A stretch of DNA of 64,000 nt, from the NCBI GenBank assembly GCA_016714535.1, contig JADKDR010000002.1:558001-622000 (forward strand). The letters are read 5' to 3'. Under the pieces are notes generated by a model. That model was not told the DNA's origin. It made no database searches and was given only the letters and a program-made list of their open reading frames with translations. A program made the position numbers and the translations under genes. This document shows, piece after piece, positions 55,531-64,000 of the stretch (its first letter is position 1; every line of letters starts with the position of its first letter). The DNA is from Bacteroidota bacterium (GTDB taxonomy: Bacteria; Bacteroidota; Bacteroidia; AKYH767-A; OLB10).

Positions 55531-56667
55531 TTATTTTCGACTCGTAGTTGCTTTGGCAACAACATCTAACAGAATGTTTTTTTCATTTTGCCAACTGAAA
55601 TGTGTGGCTGTGCGTAAAGCATTTTCTCGCTTTATATTCAAATCCTCAGGATTTGAAAAAATGTTAGAAAGGCTATCAGCAATAGATTTAACCGAAAATT
55701 CGTGAAGCACATAACCGCACTCATGTTGCTTTACGATAGCTGCAGGTTCGGGCAAGTTAGTTATGAGTACCGGTACGCCACAATACATGTAATCGAATAG
55801 CTTGTTGGGCAAACTTAATTTGTAATTGATGTTGGTGGGTTTGTCAAATGAAATGCCTAGGTGAGCGCAGCAGGTGTATTGCAATAGCTGTTTGTATGGC
55901 ATGCGTGGTTTAAAAAACACTTTGTTTTCAAGATGTAGCTCGCGAACTTTCGATTTTAAAATTTCTATTACATCGCCATTACCGGCAATGAGCAGGTAGG
56001 CATTGCTAACGTGCTGCATGGCTTCAACAAGTTCTTCACTGCCACGATGTATATTAATACCATTGCCTTGTAAAATAATCATCGGCTTATCGGCCGGCAA
56101 GTTGTTTTCGGTTTTGAATTTAATCTTATCCACTACAGGAAGCTCAAAATCGATGGAAGGTACATTACGCACCACTGCAAAGCTGCTGTCATATTCCTTT
56201 TTATAAAGGGAAGCTATGCTGTTGTTAACGGTTATCATATACGTTAGTTGGGGAATAATCCATCGTTCTATACTTTTCCAGATAAATTTTACAACCCTCC
56301 TGCCTTCCAGTTCGGGCACCCCGGTAAAGTACTCGTGGCTATCGTAGATGAGCGGAATGCGCTTCATTCGCGAACATAGGTAATTAGGCATAAGGGTGTC
56401 CAGATCATTTGCAAACAAAATATCTGCTTTTGTAAAAAGCAGAAAGAGAAACAAGCGAAGGTTGTACGAAAAATAGAACATGGGCCCTTTGGTAAACCAT
56501 AGTTTGAATCTGCGGGTTAAGTAAGGTCTATTATCAAGCGCTGTGTTTGAGAGTTGTCTGCCTATTACCAAGACTGCGTATCCGGCTTGGTGCAAGGCAC
56601 CTGCTGTGCGATGTACGCGTTGGTCGGTGATTAAATCACTTGTTACCGATATCAGGATGCGTGGCAT
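55531..56667 (-). CDS. Glycosyltransferase family 1/4 (GT-B fold)
   Basis: 378 residues. GT-B enzyme: N-terminal MPRILISVTSDLITDQRVHRTAGALHQAGY (positions 1-30, the DQRVHR signature), FANDLDTLM, IYDSHEYFTGVPE; C-terminal donor domain with IILQGNGINIHRGSEELVEAM, AYLLIAGNGDVIEILKS and the EX7E-type region LSLPNKLFDYMYCGVPVLITNLPE. Cytosolic, peripheral. It adds a sugar to a surface or secondary glycan; donor unknown. It follows rsgA on the minus strand, 20 bases behind it, without a functional link. Confidence 0.9.
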   Translation of the reverse strand: MPRILISVTSDLITDQRVHRTAGALHQAGYAVLVIGRQLSNTALDNRPYLTRRFKLWFTKGPMFYFSYNLRLFLFLLFTKADILFANDLDTLMPNYLCSRMKRIPLIYDSHEYFTGVPELEGRRVVKFIWKSIERWIIPQLTYMITVNNSIASLYKKEYDSSFAVVRNVPSIDFELPVVDKIKFKTENNLPADKPMIILQGNGINIHRGSEELVEAMQHVSNAYLLIAGNGDVIEILKSKVRELHLENKVFFKPRMPYKQLLQYTCCAHLGISFDKPTNINYKLSLPNKLFDYMYCGVPVLITNLPEPAAIVKQHECGYVLHEFSVKSIADSLSNIFSNPEDLNIKRENALRTATHFSWQNEKNILLDVVAKATTSRK

Positions 56668-56687
56668 TAGAACGTATAGGGTGTTGG

Positions 56688-57611
56688 TTAATTAAAATTA
56701 TCTTCGTTGTTTAATATGCTGAGGTAATTATAGTAGCGCATGGGATGTATGGTGCCCACTTCTACCGCTTGTTTTACAGCACACTGTGCTTCATTGAGGT
56801 GCAGGCAATTATGAAATTTGCATTGATGCATCATAGCCTGCATTTCAACAAAGTAATGCGATATTTCTGCTTTCTCAAAATCTACGGTTCCCAGTTCGCG
56901 AATTCCGGGTGTATCAATTATATATCCTCCAAATGGCAAGTGCAACATCTCGGCAAAGGTGGTTGTGTGCATGCCCTTGCCATGTTGTTTCGAAATTTTG
57001 CCGGTACGGAGATTAACTCCGGGTGCAAGTAAATTGATGAGTGAGGTTTTGCCAACTCCGCTGTGCCCTGCAACCAGGCTGGTTTTGTCTTTTAGCAGCA
57101 GTTTTAATTCTTCAATACCCGTAATATTTTTTGCTGATGTACGCAGGCATGTATATCCAAGAGGTTCGTATATAGCAACATAGTCATCAATTAAGGCTGC
57201 CGATTCTCCATCAAAAACATCTGATTTATTAAAAACCAAAATGGTTTTTATATGATATGCTTCGGCAGTGGCTATATAGCGGTCTACAAAACCGGTCGAT
57301 GTTTTTGGAAATAGTGGGGTAACAATCAATACGGCATTGTCTATGTTGCTTGCAAGTATCTGGGTTTGCTTACTCAGTTTATTTGACTTACGAATAATGT
57401 AATTGTGCCGAGGTAGCACCTCGGTAATCAAGGCAACTTGGGCGGTGGCATCCCATTCAATATGCACATAATCACCTACTGCTATTGGATTGGTGCTTTC
57501 ACTTTCTTTCAATCGTAACTTGCCTTTCAATATGCCGGGCAATATTCTTCCTTCGCTTGTTTCGAGCGTGCATTGATTGCCTATTGATTTTATGACCCGT
57601 GCAGGTTTCAA
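56688..57611 (-). CDS. rsgA: Ribosome small-subunit GTPase A
   Basis: RsgA/YjeQ, 307 residues, a circularly permuted GTPase that matures the 30S subunit. An N-terminal OB fold (1-70) comes first, then G4 VFNKSDVFDG, G5 SAKN, P-loop GHSGVGKTSLINLL (G1), switch II DTPGIRELG (G3), so the order is G4-G5-G1-G2-G3. A zinc module near residue 265-285 has CKFHNCLHLNEAQCAV. Standard length and motifs. Divergent from purN, 86 bases apart. Confidence 0.96.
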   Translation of the reverse strand: MKPARVIKSIGNQCTLETSEGRILPGILKGKLRLKESESTNPIAVGDYVHIEWDATAQVALITEVLPRHNYIIRKSNKLSKQTQILASNIDNAVLIVTPLFPKTSTGFVDRYIATAEAYHIKTILVFNKSDVFDGESAALIDDYVAIYEPLGYTCLRTSAKNITGIEELKLLLKDKTSLVAGHSGVGKTSLINLLAPGVNLRTGKISKQHGKGMHTTTFAEMLHLPFGGYIIDTPGIRELGTVDFEKAEISHYFVEMQAMMHQCKFHNCLHLNEAQCAVKQAVEVGTIHPMRYYNYLSILNNEDNFN

Positions 57612-57697
57612 GTACTTCTTGTTTTTTTAGCGTTGCAAATTTCTTATTTACTAATTAATAAAATAGCTTTGATGCCAATATTTTCAATTTGTTCTGA

Positions 57698-58276
57698 ATG
57701 GATGTAATAAAAAGACGTATTGCCATATTTGCTTCTGGTAGCGGAAGTAATGCCGAAAATATAATCAACTATGCAAACGTACATCAGTGGCCTGTTACTT
57801 TTTTTATTTATACCGAAAATAAAAATGCCGGAGTGATAGAACGTGCATTGCGCCTCAATGTTGTTTGCAAATTGTTTTCAATGGATGATTTTAAAAGGGA
57901 TGCATTGCTTAGTGAATTGCGCGAGTTAAAAATTGATCTGATTGTGTTGGCAGGTTTTTTAAAATTAATGCCCGATCATTTTATAACTACTTTTAAGCAA
58001 AGGATAGTGAATATACACCCGGCATTGTTGCCTAAGTATGGTGGTAAGGGAATGTATGGCATGCATGTGCATAAAGCGGTAAAGGCCCATAATGAAACCG
58101 AAACCGGTATTACCATTCATTTTGTAAATGCTCAGTATGATGAGGGTGAAATTATTATGCAAGAAAAAATCGGAATTGACGCTGACGATAGCCCGGAGCA
58201 AATTGCAGCCAAGGTTCATCAATTGGAGTATAAATATTATCCCAAGGCAATTTCAAAAATTTTAAAATTCGATTAA
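57698..58276 (+). CDS. purN: Phosphoribosylglycinamide formyltransferase
   Basis: PurN, 192 residues, transfers a formyl group from 10-formyl-tetrahydrofolate to GAR in purine synthesis. Seen: IAIFASGSGSNAENIINYA (phosphate loop), VLAGFLKLMPDHFI, VNIHPALLPKYGGKGMYG with the catalytic Asn and His, and FVNAQYDEGEIIMQE with the catalytic Asp. Complete. The cysteine desulfurase gene follows 11 bases later. Confidence 0.97.
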   Translation: MDVIKRRIAIFASGSGSNAENIINYANVHQWPVTFFIYTENKNAGVIERALRLNVVCKLFSMDDFKRDALLSELRELKIDLIVLAGFLKLMPDHFITTFKQRIVNIHPALLPKYGGKGMYGMHVHKAVKAHNETETGITIHFVNAQYDEGEIIMQEKIGIDADDSPEQIAAKVHQLEYKYYPKAISKILKFD

Positions 58277-58287
58277 GCACCAAAGCA

Positions 58288-59433
58288 ATGCCACAAGGTG
58301 AACTCATATATTTAGACAACAATGCCACTACACGAGTTGATGAAGAAGTACTCAATGCCATGCTTCCATTCTTTACCGAACATTATGGTAATGCATCGAG
58401 TGCCTTACATCAATATGGTTGGCGTGCAGCCGAAGCAGTAAAGATTGCGCGCGAACAAACAGCTTCGATACTTAGTGTAACGCCCGAAGAAATTTATTTT
58501 ACAGCCTCGGCAACAGAAGCCATTAATATGGCTTTGGTTGGGTTACATGCACAATACAGCGCTAAGCGAAACAAAATTGTAACCGTGAAAACTGAGCACA
58601 AGGCAGTTTTAGAGACCTGCATTTTTCTGCAACAGATGGGTGCCGAAATAATTTTTTTGGATGTGAACCGCCAAGGATTGATTGATATAAAGGAACTGGA
58701 AAAAACAGTTGATGATAAAACAAGTGCTGTTTGCATCATGTGGGCAAATAATGAAACCGGTGTGTTGCAACCATTGGCAGCATTTGCCGATATAGCACAC
58801 AGGCATGGCGCCATATTTATGAGTGATACCACACAAGCAATAGGCAAAGTAAGAGTTGATTTAAATGAAATGGGAGTTGATATTGCCTGCGTATCGGCAC
58901 ATAAATTTTATGGCCCCAAAGGAGTTGGAGCCATTTACCTGAGACGAAAAAATCCAAGAGTGATATTGCCCACCTTTATATATGGCGGTGGTCAGGAAAG
59001 CAAATTACGCGCGGGCACATTAAATGTGCCCGGAATTGTTGGTTTAGGAAAAGCCTGCGAAGTAGCGATGGGTCATCTTTGGAATTATGGAGCTGATATG
59101 TCGCGGCTACGAATAGCATTAGAGCAACAATTATGTGCCAATCATCACGCTTTTGTAAATGGTACCATGCGAGACCGGCTGCCCAATACATCAAACATTT
59201 GCCTTCAATCGTTGGCTATTCGAAATAAAATTTCGGCAATGTCGCATCTGGCAATAAGCACAGGGTCAGCTTGTGCTTCGGCTTTAGCAGAGCCCTCCCA
59301 TGTGCTGCTGGCAATGGGGCTGAGTAATGACGAAGCATTTAATTCGATACGATTTAGCTTTGGCAGATATAATACAATGGAGGAAGTACGGATTGTAACC
59401 GATTTTTTTAATAATCTTGTTCCATCTGCATGA
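58288..59433 (+). CDS. Cysteine desulfurase (NifS/IscS-like)
   Basis: PLP-dependent, 381 residues. It takes sulfur from cysteine for Fe-S clusters or other thio-cofactors. Seen: IYLDNNATTRVDEEVL start, ATEAINMALVGL, DTTQAIGKVRVDLNEMGVDI (PLP-pairing Asp region), the PLP lysine in SAHKFYGPKGVGAIYLR, the conserved GGGQESKLRAGTLNV and the active-site Cys in STGSACASALAEPSHVL. Shape is that of NifS/IscS class I enzymes. No Fe-S scaffold gene is adjacent; possibly cotranscribed with purN. Confidence 0.95.
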   Translation: MPQGELIYLDNNATTRVDEEVLNAMLPFFTEHYGNASSALHQYGWRAAEAVKIAREQTASILSVTPEEIYFTASATEAINMALVGLHAQYSAKRNKIVTVKTEHKAVLETCIFLQQMGAEIIFLDVNRQGLIDIKELEKTVDDKTSAVCIMWANNETGVLQPLAAFADIAHRHGAIFMSDTTQAIGKVRVDLNEMGVDIACVSAHKFYGPKGVGAIYLRRKNPRVILPTFIYGGGQESKLRAGTLNVPGIVGLGKACEVAMGHLWNYGADMSRLRIALEQQLCANHHAFVNGTMRDRLPNTSNICLQSLAIRNKISAMSHLAISTGSACASALAEPSHVLLAMGLSNDEAFNSIRFSFGRYNTMEEVRIVTDFFNNLVPSA

Positions 59434-59439
59434 TAATTG

Positions 59440-59459
59440 GAGCATATAAAAATATGCTC
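59440..59459. promoter_or_regulatory. 8-bp dyad before the Wzi-like gene
   Basis: GAGCATAT-AAAA-ATATGCTC, a perfect dyad between the desulfurase stop and the Wzi-like start at 59478. It could be a weak terminator or an operator. Confidence 0.4.
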
Positions 59460-59477
59460 ACGGCAAATAATTAAGCT

Positions 59478-61083
59478 ATGAAGAAAATTTTCCTTTTTAC
59501 GTTGTTAACAGTTGCTGTATACCAAGTGGTGGCTCAGGACCATTACATTCCATTGGCAAGTATGATACATCAGCGTTTTGAAGCTCCCGCCAATCGGGTT
59601 GGAAGTACCGTACATACGGCCATCAAGCCCTGGCGCAGTGGCGAGCTAAAAGCCATGTGCAATACCGACTCCATATTATTTCAAGAGGTTACTCTGCGGG
59701 GAATAACCAACACCAAAGTGGGCAACCGCATTTTTAACCAACCTTTGTTTAGTGTACAGGGAGAAGATTATGTGTTGAGGCTAAATCCTGTTGTAGATTT
59801 TTCTTTTACCCGCGAGCAGGAGTTTAATCGGAATTTGTTGATTTTTTCGCGTGGCCTGCAAGTGCAGGGCACGATAGGCAAGGGCTTTTCGTTCTATTCG
59901 CAGTTTAACGAGAATCAAAATGAATACCCTGCGTATATTGACGACTTTATTCGTTTACGAAGAGTTGTGCCGGGCTTAACACGCGCTAAAGATGGCGATG
60001 GAAAAAAAGATTTTGCCTGGTCAAGTGGCACCATTTCTTATTCACTCAAAAAGTATTTCAACTTTCAATTCGGCCACGATAAAAATTTTATTGGTGATGG
60101 ATACCGGAGTATGTTGCTTAGCGACTATGCCCCTAATTATCCGTTCCTGAAAATCAATACCACTATATGGAAAATTAAGTACATGAATCTATATAGTGTT
60201 ATGCAGGATATTAATATTAAACCTCCGGCCAACTACAACGAAGAGGATTTTAGTTTCCGAAAAAAAGTACTCCTCAACCCATTATTTAAGCATTCAAATT
60301 GGGAAACATGTAACCTTCGGAATTTTAGAAGGTGTGGTTTGGCAACACGATTCTATTCGTGCTAAAGGATTTGATATTAATTATATCAATCCGTTTATTT
60401 TCTTCCGACCTGTAGAGTTTTCAATGGGTTCGGCCGACAATGCCTTTATGGGATTTAATATTAGTGCAAAAATTAATAGCCATCATAGTATATATGCACA
60501 GTTACTTATTGATGATTTAAATGTAAAACTGTTAAAGTCTAAGCCGGGTTATTACGGAAATAAATTTGCTGGGCAATTTGGATACAAAGCCACAGAACCT
60601 TTTAAAGTTAAAAATTTATTTTTCCTCACAGAAATAAATGCGGCCACTCCTTATACCTATCAACACCGTTCGCGAATAACCAACTATGCACATTATAATA
60701 TGGAATTGGCTCACCCCTTGGGAGCCAACTTTTTGGAGCACGTGGTTATTTTGCAATATCAATACAAACGTTTCCATGTGATGGGTAAGAACACGTATGC
60801 TGAAACCGGCCGCGACACAGGCAATGTAAATTTTGGAAGCGATGTATTTAAAAGCTACTATTCCCCTTATCTGCTTACCGGCAACAAGTTTTTGCAAGGC
60901 AATCGTACACGCATAATTCAGCCGCAATTGATACTGTCTTATATCGTAAATCCGTCCTATAGCCTGCGTGCATTTTTTTCTGTAGCAGCAAGAATGTATT
61001 CAGATATCAACCAAAGCAACCGAAGCATGTTTATATCTTTTGGCATAAAAACTGATATAGGTAATTTCTATTCCGATTTTTAG
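59478..61083 (+). pseudogene. Wzi-like outer-membrane beta-barrel protein, frameshifted
   Basis: Signal peptide 1-20 (MKKIFLFTLLTVAVYQVVAQ). The body is a large antiparallel barrel of the capsule-assembly Wzi-like kind: LLIFSRGLQVQGTIGKGFSF, YFNFQFGHDKNFIGDGYRSM, FLKINTTIWKIKYMNLYS. At an A7 run (60260-60266) the frame shifts by one; removing one A gives EDFSFRKKYSSTHYLSIQIG and the barrel continues through GFDINYINPFIFFRPVEF, FVGYKATEP-like strands and a final strand SMFISFGIKTDIGNFYSDF. Merged length about 535 residues. It likely handles capsule or exopolysaccharide at the outer membrane; the neighbouring WecA-type enzyme fits that. An indel error is the simplest reason for the break. Confidence 0.8.
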
Positions 61084-61274
61084 TACTTTTGAAATCGGAT
61101 ATGCCTGCTTGACTCAATTTAGGTTTTTCGCCCAAATGTGTAGCAAATTTTAAGCGATAAAATTCGCCACTAAATTTTTAACAATACATTTGCCGCAATT
61201 CACCTATAGAATCTTAACGGTTGCAGTACCGAGATTACAGGTGTGATAATCTAAAAACTGCACAACTGCCACTT
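61084..61274. other. Intergenic region, no gene seen
   Basis: About 190 bases; an ORF extension from 61221 is not supported because the WecA-type homology starts at 61275. Confidence 0.5.
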
Positions 61275-62348
61275 ATGATAAATATTGTTTTTGCTTCGAT
61301 TACTGCTTTTATCATCACCTTTTTGGCGATACCTGCTGTAATTAAAATAGCTGACATAAAAGGATTGTATGATGTTCCCGGTGGGCGTAAGAAGCACAAA
61401 GCTTCTATACCGCGCCTTGGAGGCATTGCCATCTTTGCGGGAGCTGTTTTCTCATTTTCTTTTTGGTCAGCCTTGTTGAGTTACGAACCCATTCAATACC
61501 TTATTTCGGCATTAATAGTTATGTTTTTTATTGGCATTAAGGATGACATAATTGAAATGCCGGCAAGTAAAAAATTTATTGGGCAATCAATTGCAGCGCT
61601 TATCGTGGTTCTGTTTGCCGATGTGCGCATTACAAGCCTTTGCGGGGTATTTGGTATTTATGATATACCATATTATATAAGTGCACCTTTTAGTTTTTTT
61701 GTAATAATTTTGATAGTAAACTCATTTAACCTGGTAGATGGGGTTGATGGGTTGGCAGGAGGCTTAGGGGCGATTGCCTCTTTTACTTTTGGGCTTTGGT
61801 TTTTTAACTACGATCAAATTCCGCTAAGCATTTTGGCTTTCTCTGTTTTTTCTGCTTTGTTGGCATTTTTGTCTTATAATTTTGCCCCTGCAAAAATTTT
61901 TATGGGCGATACAGGCTCGCTTGTGGTTGGGCTTATACTGTCAGTACTGGCAATTAACTTTGTCGAATTAAGTTTCAATGCCTTGCCATATTCATTTCCT
62001 TTCCGTTCAAGTCCTGCTATGGCTATTGCAATTTTGATGATTCCGCTGTTTGACACGGTTCGTATTTTTATTGTTCGCTTATTTCATAAGCGTTCACCAT
62101 TTGGTGCCGACCGCAATCATATGCATCACATCTTATCCGATATGGGCTGCTCGCATCGCGACATTTCAATAATCTTATATTCGGTAAACATTGGTTTTAT
62201 TATTCTTGCCCTGGGGCTCCGTAATATCAGTAGTTTAATGCTTTTAATTATACTTATGGGTACAGCTATTTTCTTAAGCTTTATGCCTTTTATTATTAAG
62301 TATTTTCACAAGTCGGGTAATTACAACATCAAGGTATTTAAGCATTAA
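61275..62348 (+). CDS. WecA/TagO-type undecaprenyl-phosphate glycosyl-1-phosphate transferase
   Basis: Polytopic enzyme of the MraY/WecA family, 357 residues from ATG 61275 (an upstream start at 61221 adds a non-conserved tail). About ten TM helices. It transfers a sugar-1-phosphate, usually GlcNAc-1-P, to undecaprenyl phosphate to start surface glycan synthesis. Motifs: GLYDVPGGRKKHKASIPRLGG, the DD motif in FFIGIKDDIIEMPASKKF, VNSFNLVDGVDGLAGGLGAI, and DRNHMHHILSDMG (the HIHH-type motif). Together with the Wzi-like gene and the glycosyltransferases it indicates polysaccharide export. Confidence 0.93.
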   Translation: MINIVFASITAFIITFLAIPAVIKIADIKGLYDVPGGRKKHKASIPRLGGIAIFAGAVFSFSFWSALLSYEPIQYLISALIVMFFIGIKDDIIEMPASKKFIGQSIAALIVVLFADVRITSLCGVFGIYDIPYYISAPFSFFVIILIVNSFNLVDGVDGLAGGLGAIASFTFGLWFFNYDQIPLSILAFSVFSALLAFLSYNFAPAKIFMGDTGSLVVGLILSVLAINFVELSFNALPYSFPFRSSPAMAIAILMIPLFDTVRIFIVRLFHKRSPFGADRNHMHHILSDMGCSHRDISIILYSVNIGFIILALGLRNISSLMLLIILMGTAIFLSFMPFIIKYFHKSGNYNIKVFKH

Positions 62349-62437
62349 TTTCTTTTTCTACCTCCCACCTTCTTCTTAGCATAAATATTTCATTTAGAAA
62401 CACGTCCAATTAATTTCTACTTTTACGCCATTCCACT

Positions 62438-63409
62438 ATGGCTAAAGCAAAATATTATTTTAATCCGAATACACTAAAGTACGAGAAGGTAATTATCGGT
62501 TTGCGAAAAAAAATGTTTCGCGTTATCGGTTTTATTGCTTCGGCTATGGTGTTTGCTACCTTTATCGTTTATCTTGCTTACAATTTTTTTGACTCTCCCA
62601 AGGAGAAACAACTGAAGCGCGAAATAGAAAAACTTACCGATCAGTATGATCAATTAAGCAACCGCATTAAAATTTCGGAACGGGTGTTGCTAGACCTTGA
62701 ATCGCGTGACGATAATATTTACCGTGTAATTTTTGAATCGGAGCCTGTGCCCAGAAGTATGCGCATGGCGGGTTTTGGTGGAGTAAATCGCTATAAGGAG
62801 TTGCAAGGTTTTGATAATGCCGACCTCATGAGCAACGTTAGTAAGCAAATGGATATACTCGAGAAGAAAATTTACGTTCAGTCAAAATCATTTGACGAAG
62901 TTTTTGAACGTGCAAAAAATAAAACAAGCATGCTGGCGCATATTCCCGGTATACAACCTGTAAAAAATGATGGACGTAGTTTGCTTGTCAGTGGATTCGG
63001 GTACCGAATACACCCCATTTATAAAACATCGATGATGCACACGGGCATCGACTTTTCTGCGCCCATGGGTACAGCTATCTATGCAACGGGCGATGGTGTG
63101 GTTGAGCAAGTTTTGTTTGATGGCCGGGGTTATGGCAATCATGTTATAATCAATCATGGTTTTGGCTACACCACGTTGTATGGACATATGAGTAAAATAT
63201 TGGTACGCAGAGGTCAGAAAATAAAGCGTGGCGATAAAATAGGATTAGTAGGCAGTACAGGCGCTTCTACAGCTCCCCATTGTCATTACGAAGTTATTAA
63301 AGATGGCAAAAAAATTGATCCGGTTAATTTCTTTTACAACGACCTTACCCCCGAGCAGTATCAACTTGTTATAGAACTGGCAAGGCTCGAAAATCAATCG
63401 TTTGATTAA
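62438..63409 (+). CDS. M23 family metallopeptidase
   Basis: 323 residues. One TM helix (about 27-48, VIGFIASAMVFATFIVYLAY), a coiled-coil stem (55-160, KQLKREIEKLTDQYDQLS), and a C-terminal LytM/M23 domain in the periplasm. Zinc ligands are seen in MMHTGIDFSAPMGT (HxxxD) and STAPHCHYEVIKDG (HxH). It is probably a peptidoglycan endopeptidase for cell separation or remodelling. Followed 11 bases later by the MerR-like gene, an arrangement frequent in Bacteroidota. Confidence 0.93.
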   Translation: MAKAKYYFNPNTLKYEKVIIGLRKKMFRVIGFIASAMVFATFIVYLAYNFFDSPKEKQLKREIEKLTDQYDQLSNRIKISERVLLDLESRDDNIYRVIFESEPVPRSMRMAGFGGVNRYKELQGFDNADLMSNVSKQMDILEKKIYVQSKSFDEVFERAKNKTSMLAHIPGIQPVKNDGRSLLVSGFGYRIHPIYKTSMMHTGIDFSAPMGTAIYATGDGVVEQVLFDGRGYGNHVIINHGFGYTTLYGHMSKILVRRGQKIKRGDKIGLVGSTGASTAPHCHYEVIKDGKKIDPVNFFYNDLTPEQYQLVIELARLENQSFD

Positions 63410-63420
63410 TCAACTATGCT

Positions 63421-63756
63421 ATGCCTTTAAAAGATAAGGAAATAGAGAAAATGTTCTATTCAATTGGTGAAGTTGCCGAGATGTTTCAGGTGAATACATC
63501 GCTTATACGTTATTACGAAAATGAATTTGAACAATTGCATCCTGCTAAATCAACCAAAGGCAACCGACAGTTTACAAAGAATGATATCGAAACATTGAAA
63601 CTGATTTTTCAATTGATAAATGAAAATGGCTATACCATACCAGGTGCACGCAATTACCTTAAAGCCAATTATCAAACTGCACGTGCCAAGCAACAACAGC
63701 TAAATATATTGACCGAACTCAAACAGTTTTTGATTGATTTAAAAGGGCAGTTGTGA
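63421..63756 (+). CDS. MerR-family transcriptional regulator
   Basis: 111 residues. Winged-helix MerR DNA-binding domain at the N-terminus: FYSIGEVAEMFQVNTSLIRYYENEF (residues 12-36) and GNRQFTKNDIETLKLIFQLI, then GYTIPGARNYLK. The helical C-terminus is short, with no effector domain or metal-binding cysteines. In this phylum such short MerR proteins often sit beside M23 peptidase genes; target unknown. An alternative start at M11 is possible. Confidence 0.9.
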   Translation: MPLKDKEIEKMFYSIGEVAEMFQVNTSLIRYYENEFEQLHPAKSTKGNRQFTKNDIETLKLIFQLINENGYTIPGARNYLKANYQTARAKQQQLNILTELKQFLIDLKGQL

Positions 63757-64000
63757 TTGGCTTTATTCCAATATCAGCTGTTCTTTAAACTTTTAGTGGG
63801 ACTGTCATAAAATAAAAAAAGTAGTAATATCATTTTTAGATAATTCTCTTAAACCAATGTGTTGTTCCCACTTAAGATTATTGTGCCAATCTTGTAAAGT
63901 TAAAAGCAATACAATTGAATAACTATCGCAAATGAAAAATTAATTTTATGCTCTGATACTACCCTTTTTTCTTATTATTGCATTCAAGACCACTTAAAGA
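63757..64000. other. Right-hand end, no gene seen
   Basis: 244 AT-rich bases after the regulator. No coding sequence or RNA gene recognised. Confidence 0.5.

Noticed and set aside
1..64000. CRISPR array, prophage or complete insertion sequence
   Set aside because: No regularly spaced direct repeats, phage structural genes, integrase or transposase were found on either strand.

Overview
The window is a chromosomal segment of a Bacteroidota bacterium, most likely from the Chitinophagales/Sphingobacteriales side of the phylum. Four things point there. DNA is AT-rich. Promoters fit the phylum's TTTG-N18/19-TAnnTTTG pattern (clear cases before sucC, tRNA-Cys and metK). At least eight secreted proteins or remnants end in a type IX secretion (T9SS, Por) sorting domain with an FPNP/YPNP-type start. 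Shine-Dalgarno sites are largely absent. No phage, plasmid, CRISPR array or intact insertion sequence is visible.

Layout. 1-3 kb: three family 2 glycosyltransferases on the minus strand. 3.5-8.1 kb: a TMTC-like membrane/TPR protein (frameshifted), sucC (in-frame stop) and an agmatinase-family ureohydrolase. 8.2-9.5 kb: a NarL-type response regulator followed by a broken TPR gene joined to a foreign T9SS tail. 10-19.7 kb: secreted proteins, odhB, tRNA-Cys, a DUF3108 protein, scpB and small exported proteins. 20-27 kb: a seven-ORF minus-strand cluster with an AAA+ ATPase, an ABC importer, a substrate-binding protein fused to an OmpA domain, and two coiled-coil proteins. 27-30 kb: T9SS cargo proteins. 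30.2-35.2 kb: a nucleotidyltransferase remnant cut at a REP-like repeat, a COG1101/4120/2984-type ABC importer, mazG-like, folA and thyA. 35.4-43.3 kb: metK, a SLOG plus TIR/deoxyribosyltransferase-like gene (frameshifted), uvrA and glmS (frameshifted). 43.5-55.5 kb: a cytochrome c/copper monooxygenase-like lipoprotein with a redoxin, a 1612-residue multidomain secreted protein, a DUF2130 protein, two more secreted genes and a secreted esterase. 55.5-63.8 kb: a glycosyltransferase, rsgA, purN, a cysteine desulfurase, a Wzi-like outer-membrane protein (frameshifted), a WecA-type phosphotransferase, an M23 peptidase and a MerR regulator.

The most interesting functional units are the 20-27 kb envelope cluster, which looks like a dedicated system of unknown purpose, and the SLOG/TIR-like gene at 37.1-38.1 kb, which has the architecture of a nucleotide-signal-sensing effector of the anti-phage type. 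A second theme needs caution. At least seven genes are broken by one-base shifts, mostly in A or T runs, and two more carry in-frame TAA codons. Because essential genes (glmS, sucC) are among them, sequencing or consensus error is a serious explanation, and I mark these genes as broken only as the sequence reads. All functions are inferred from motifs by eye; no database search was run.
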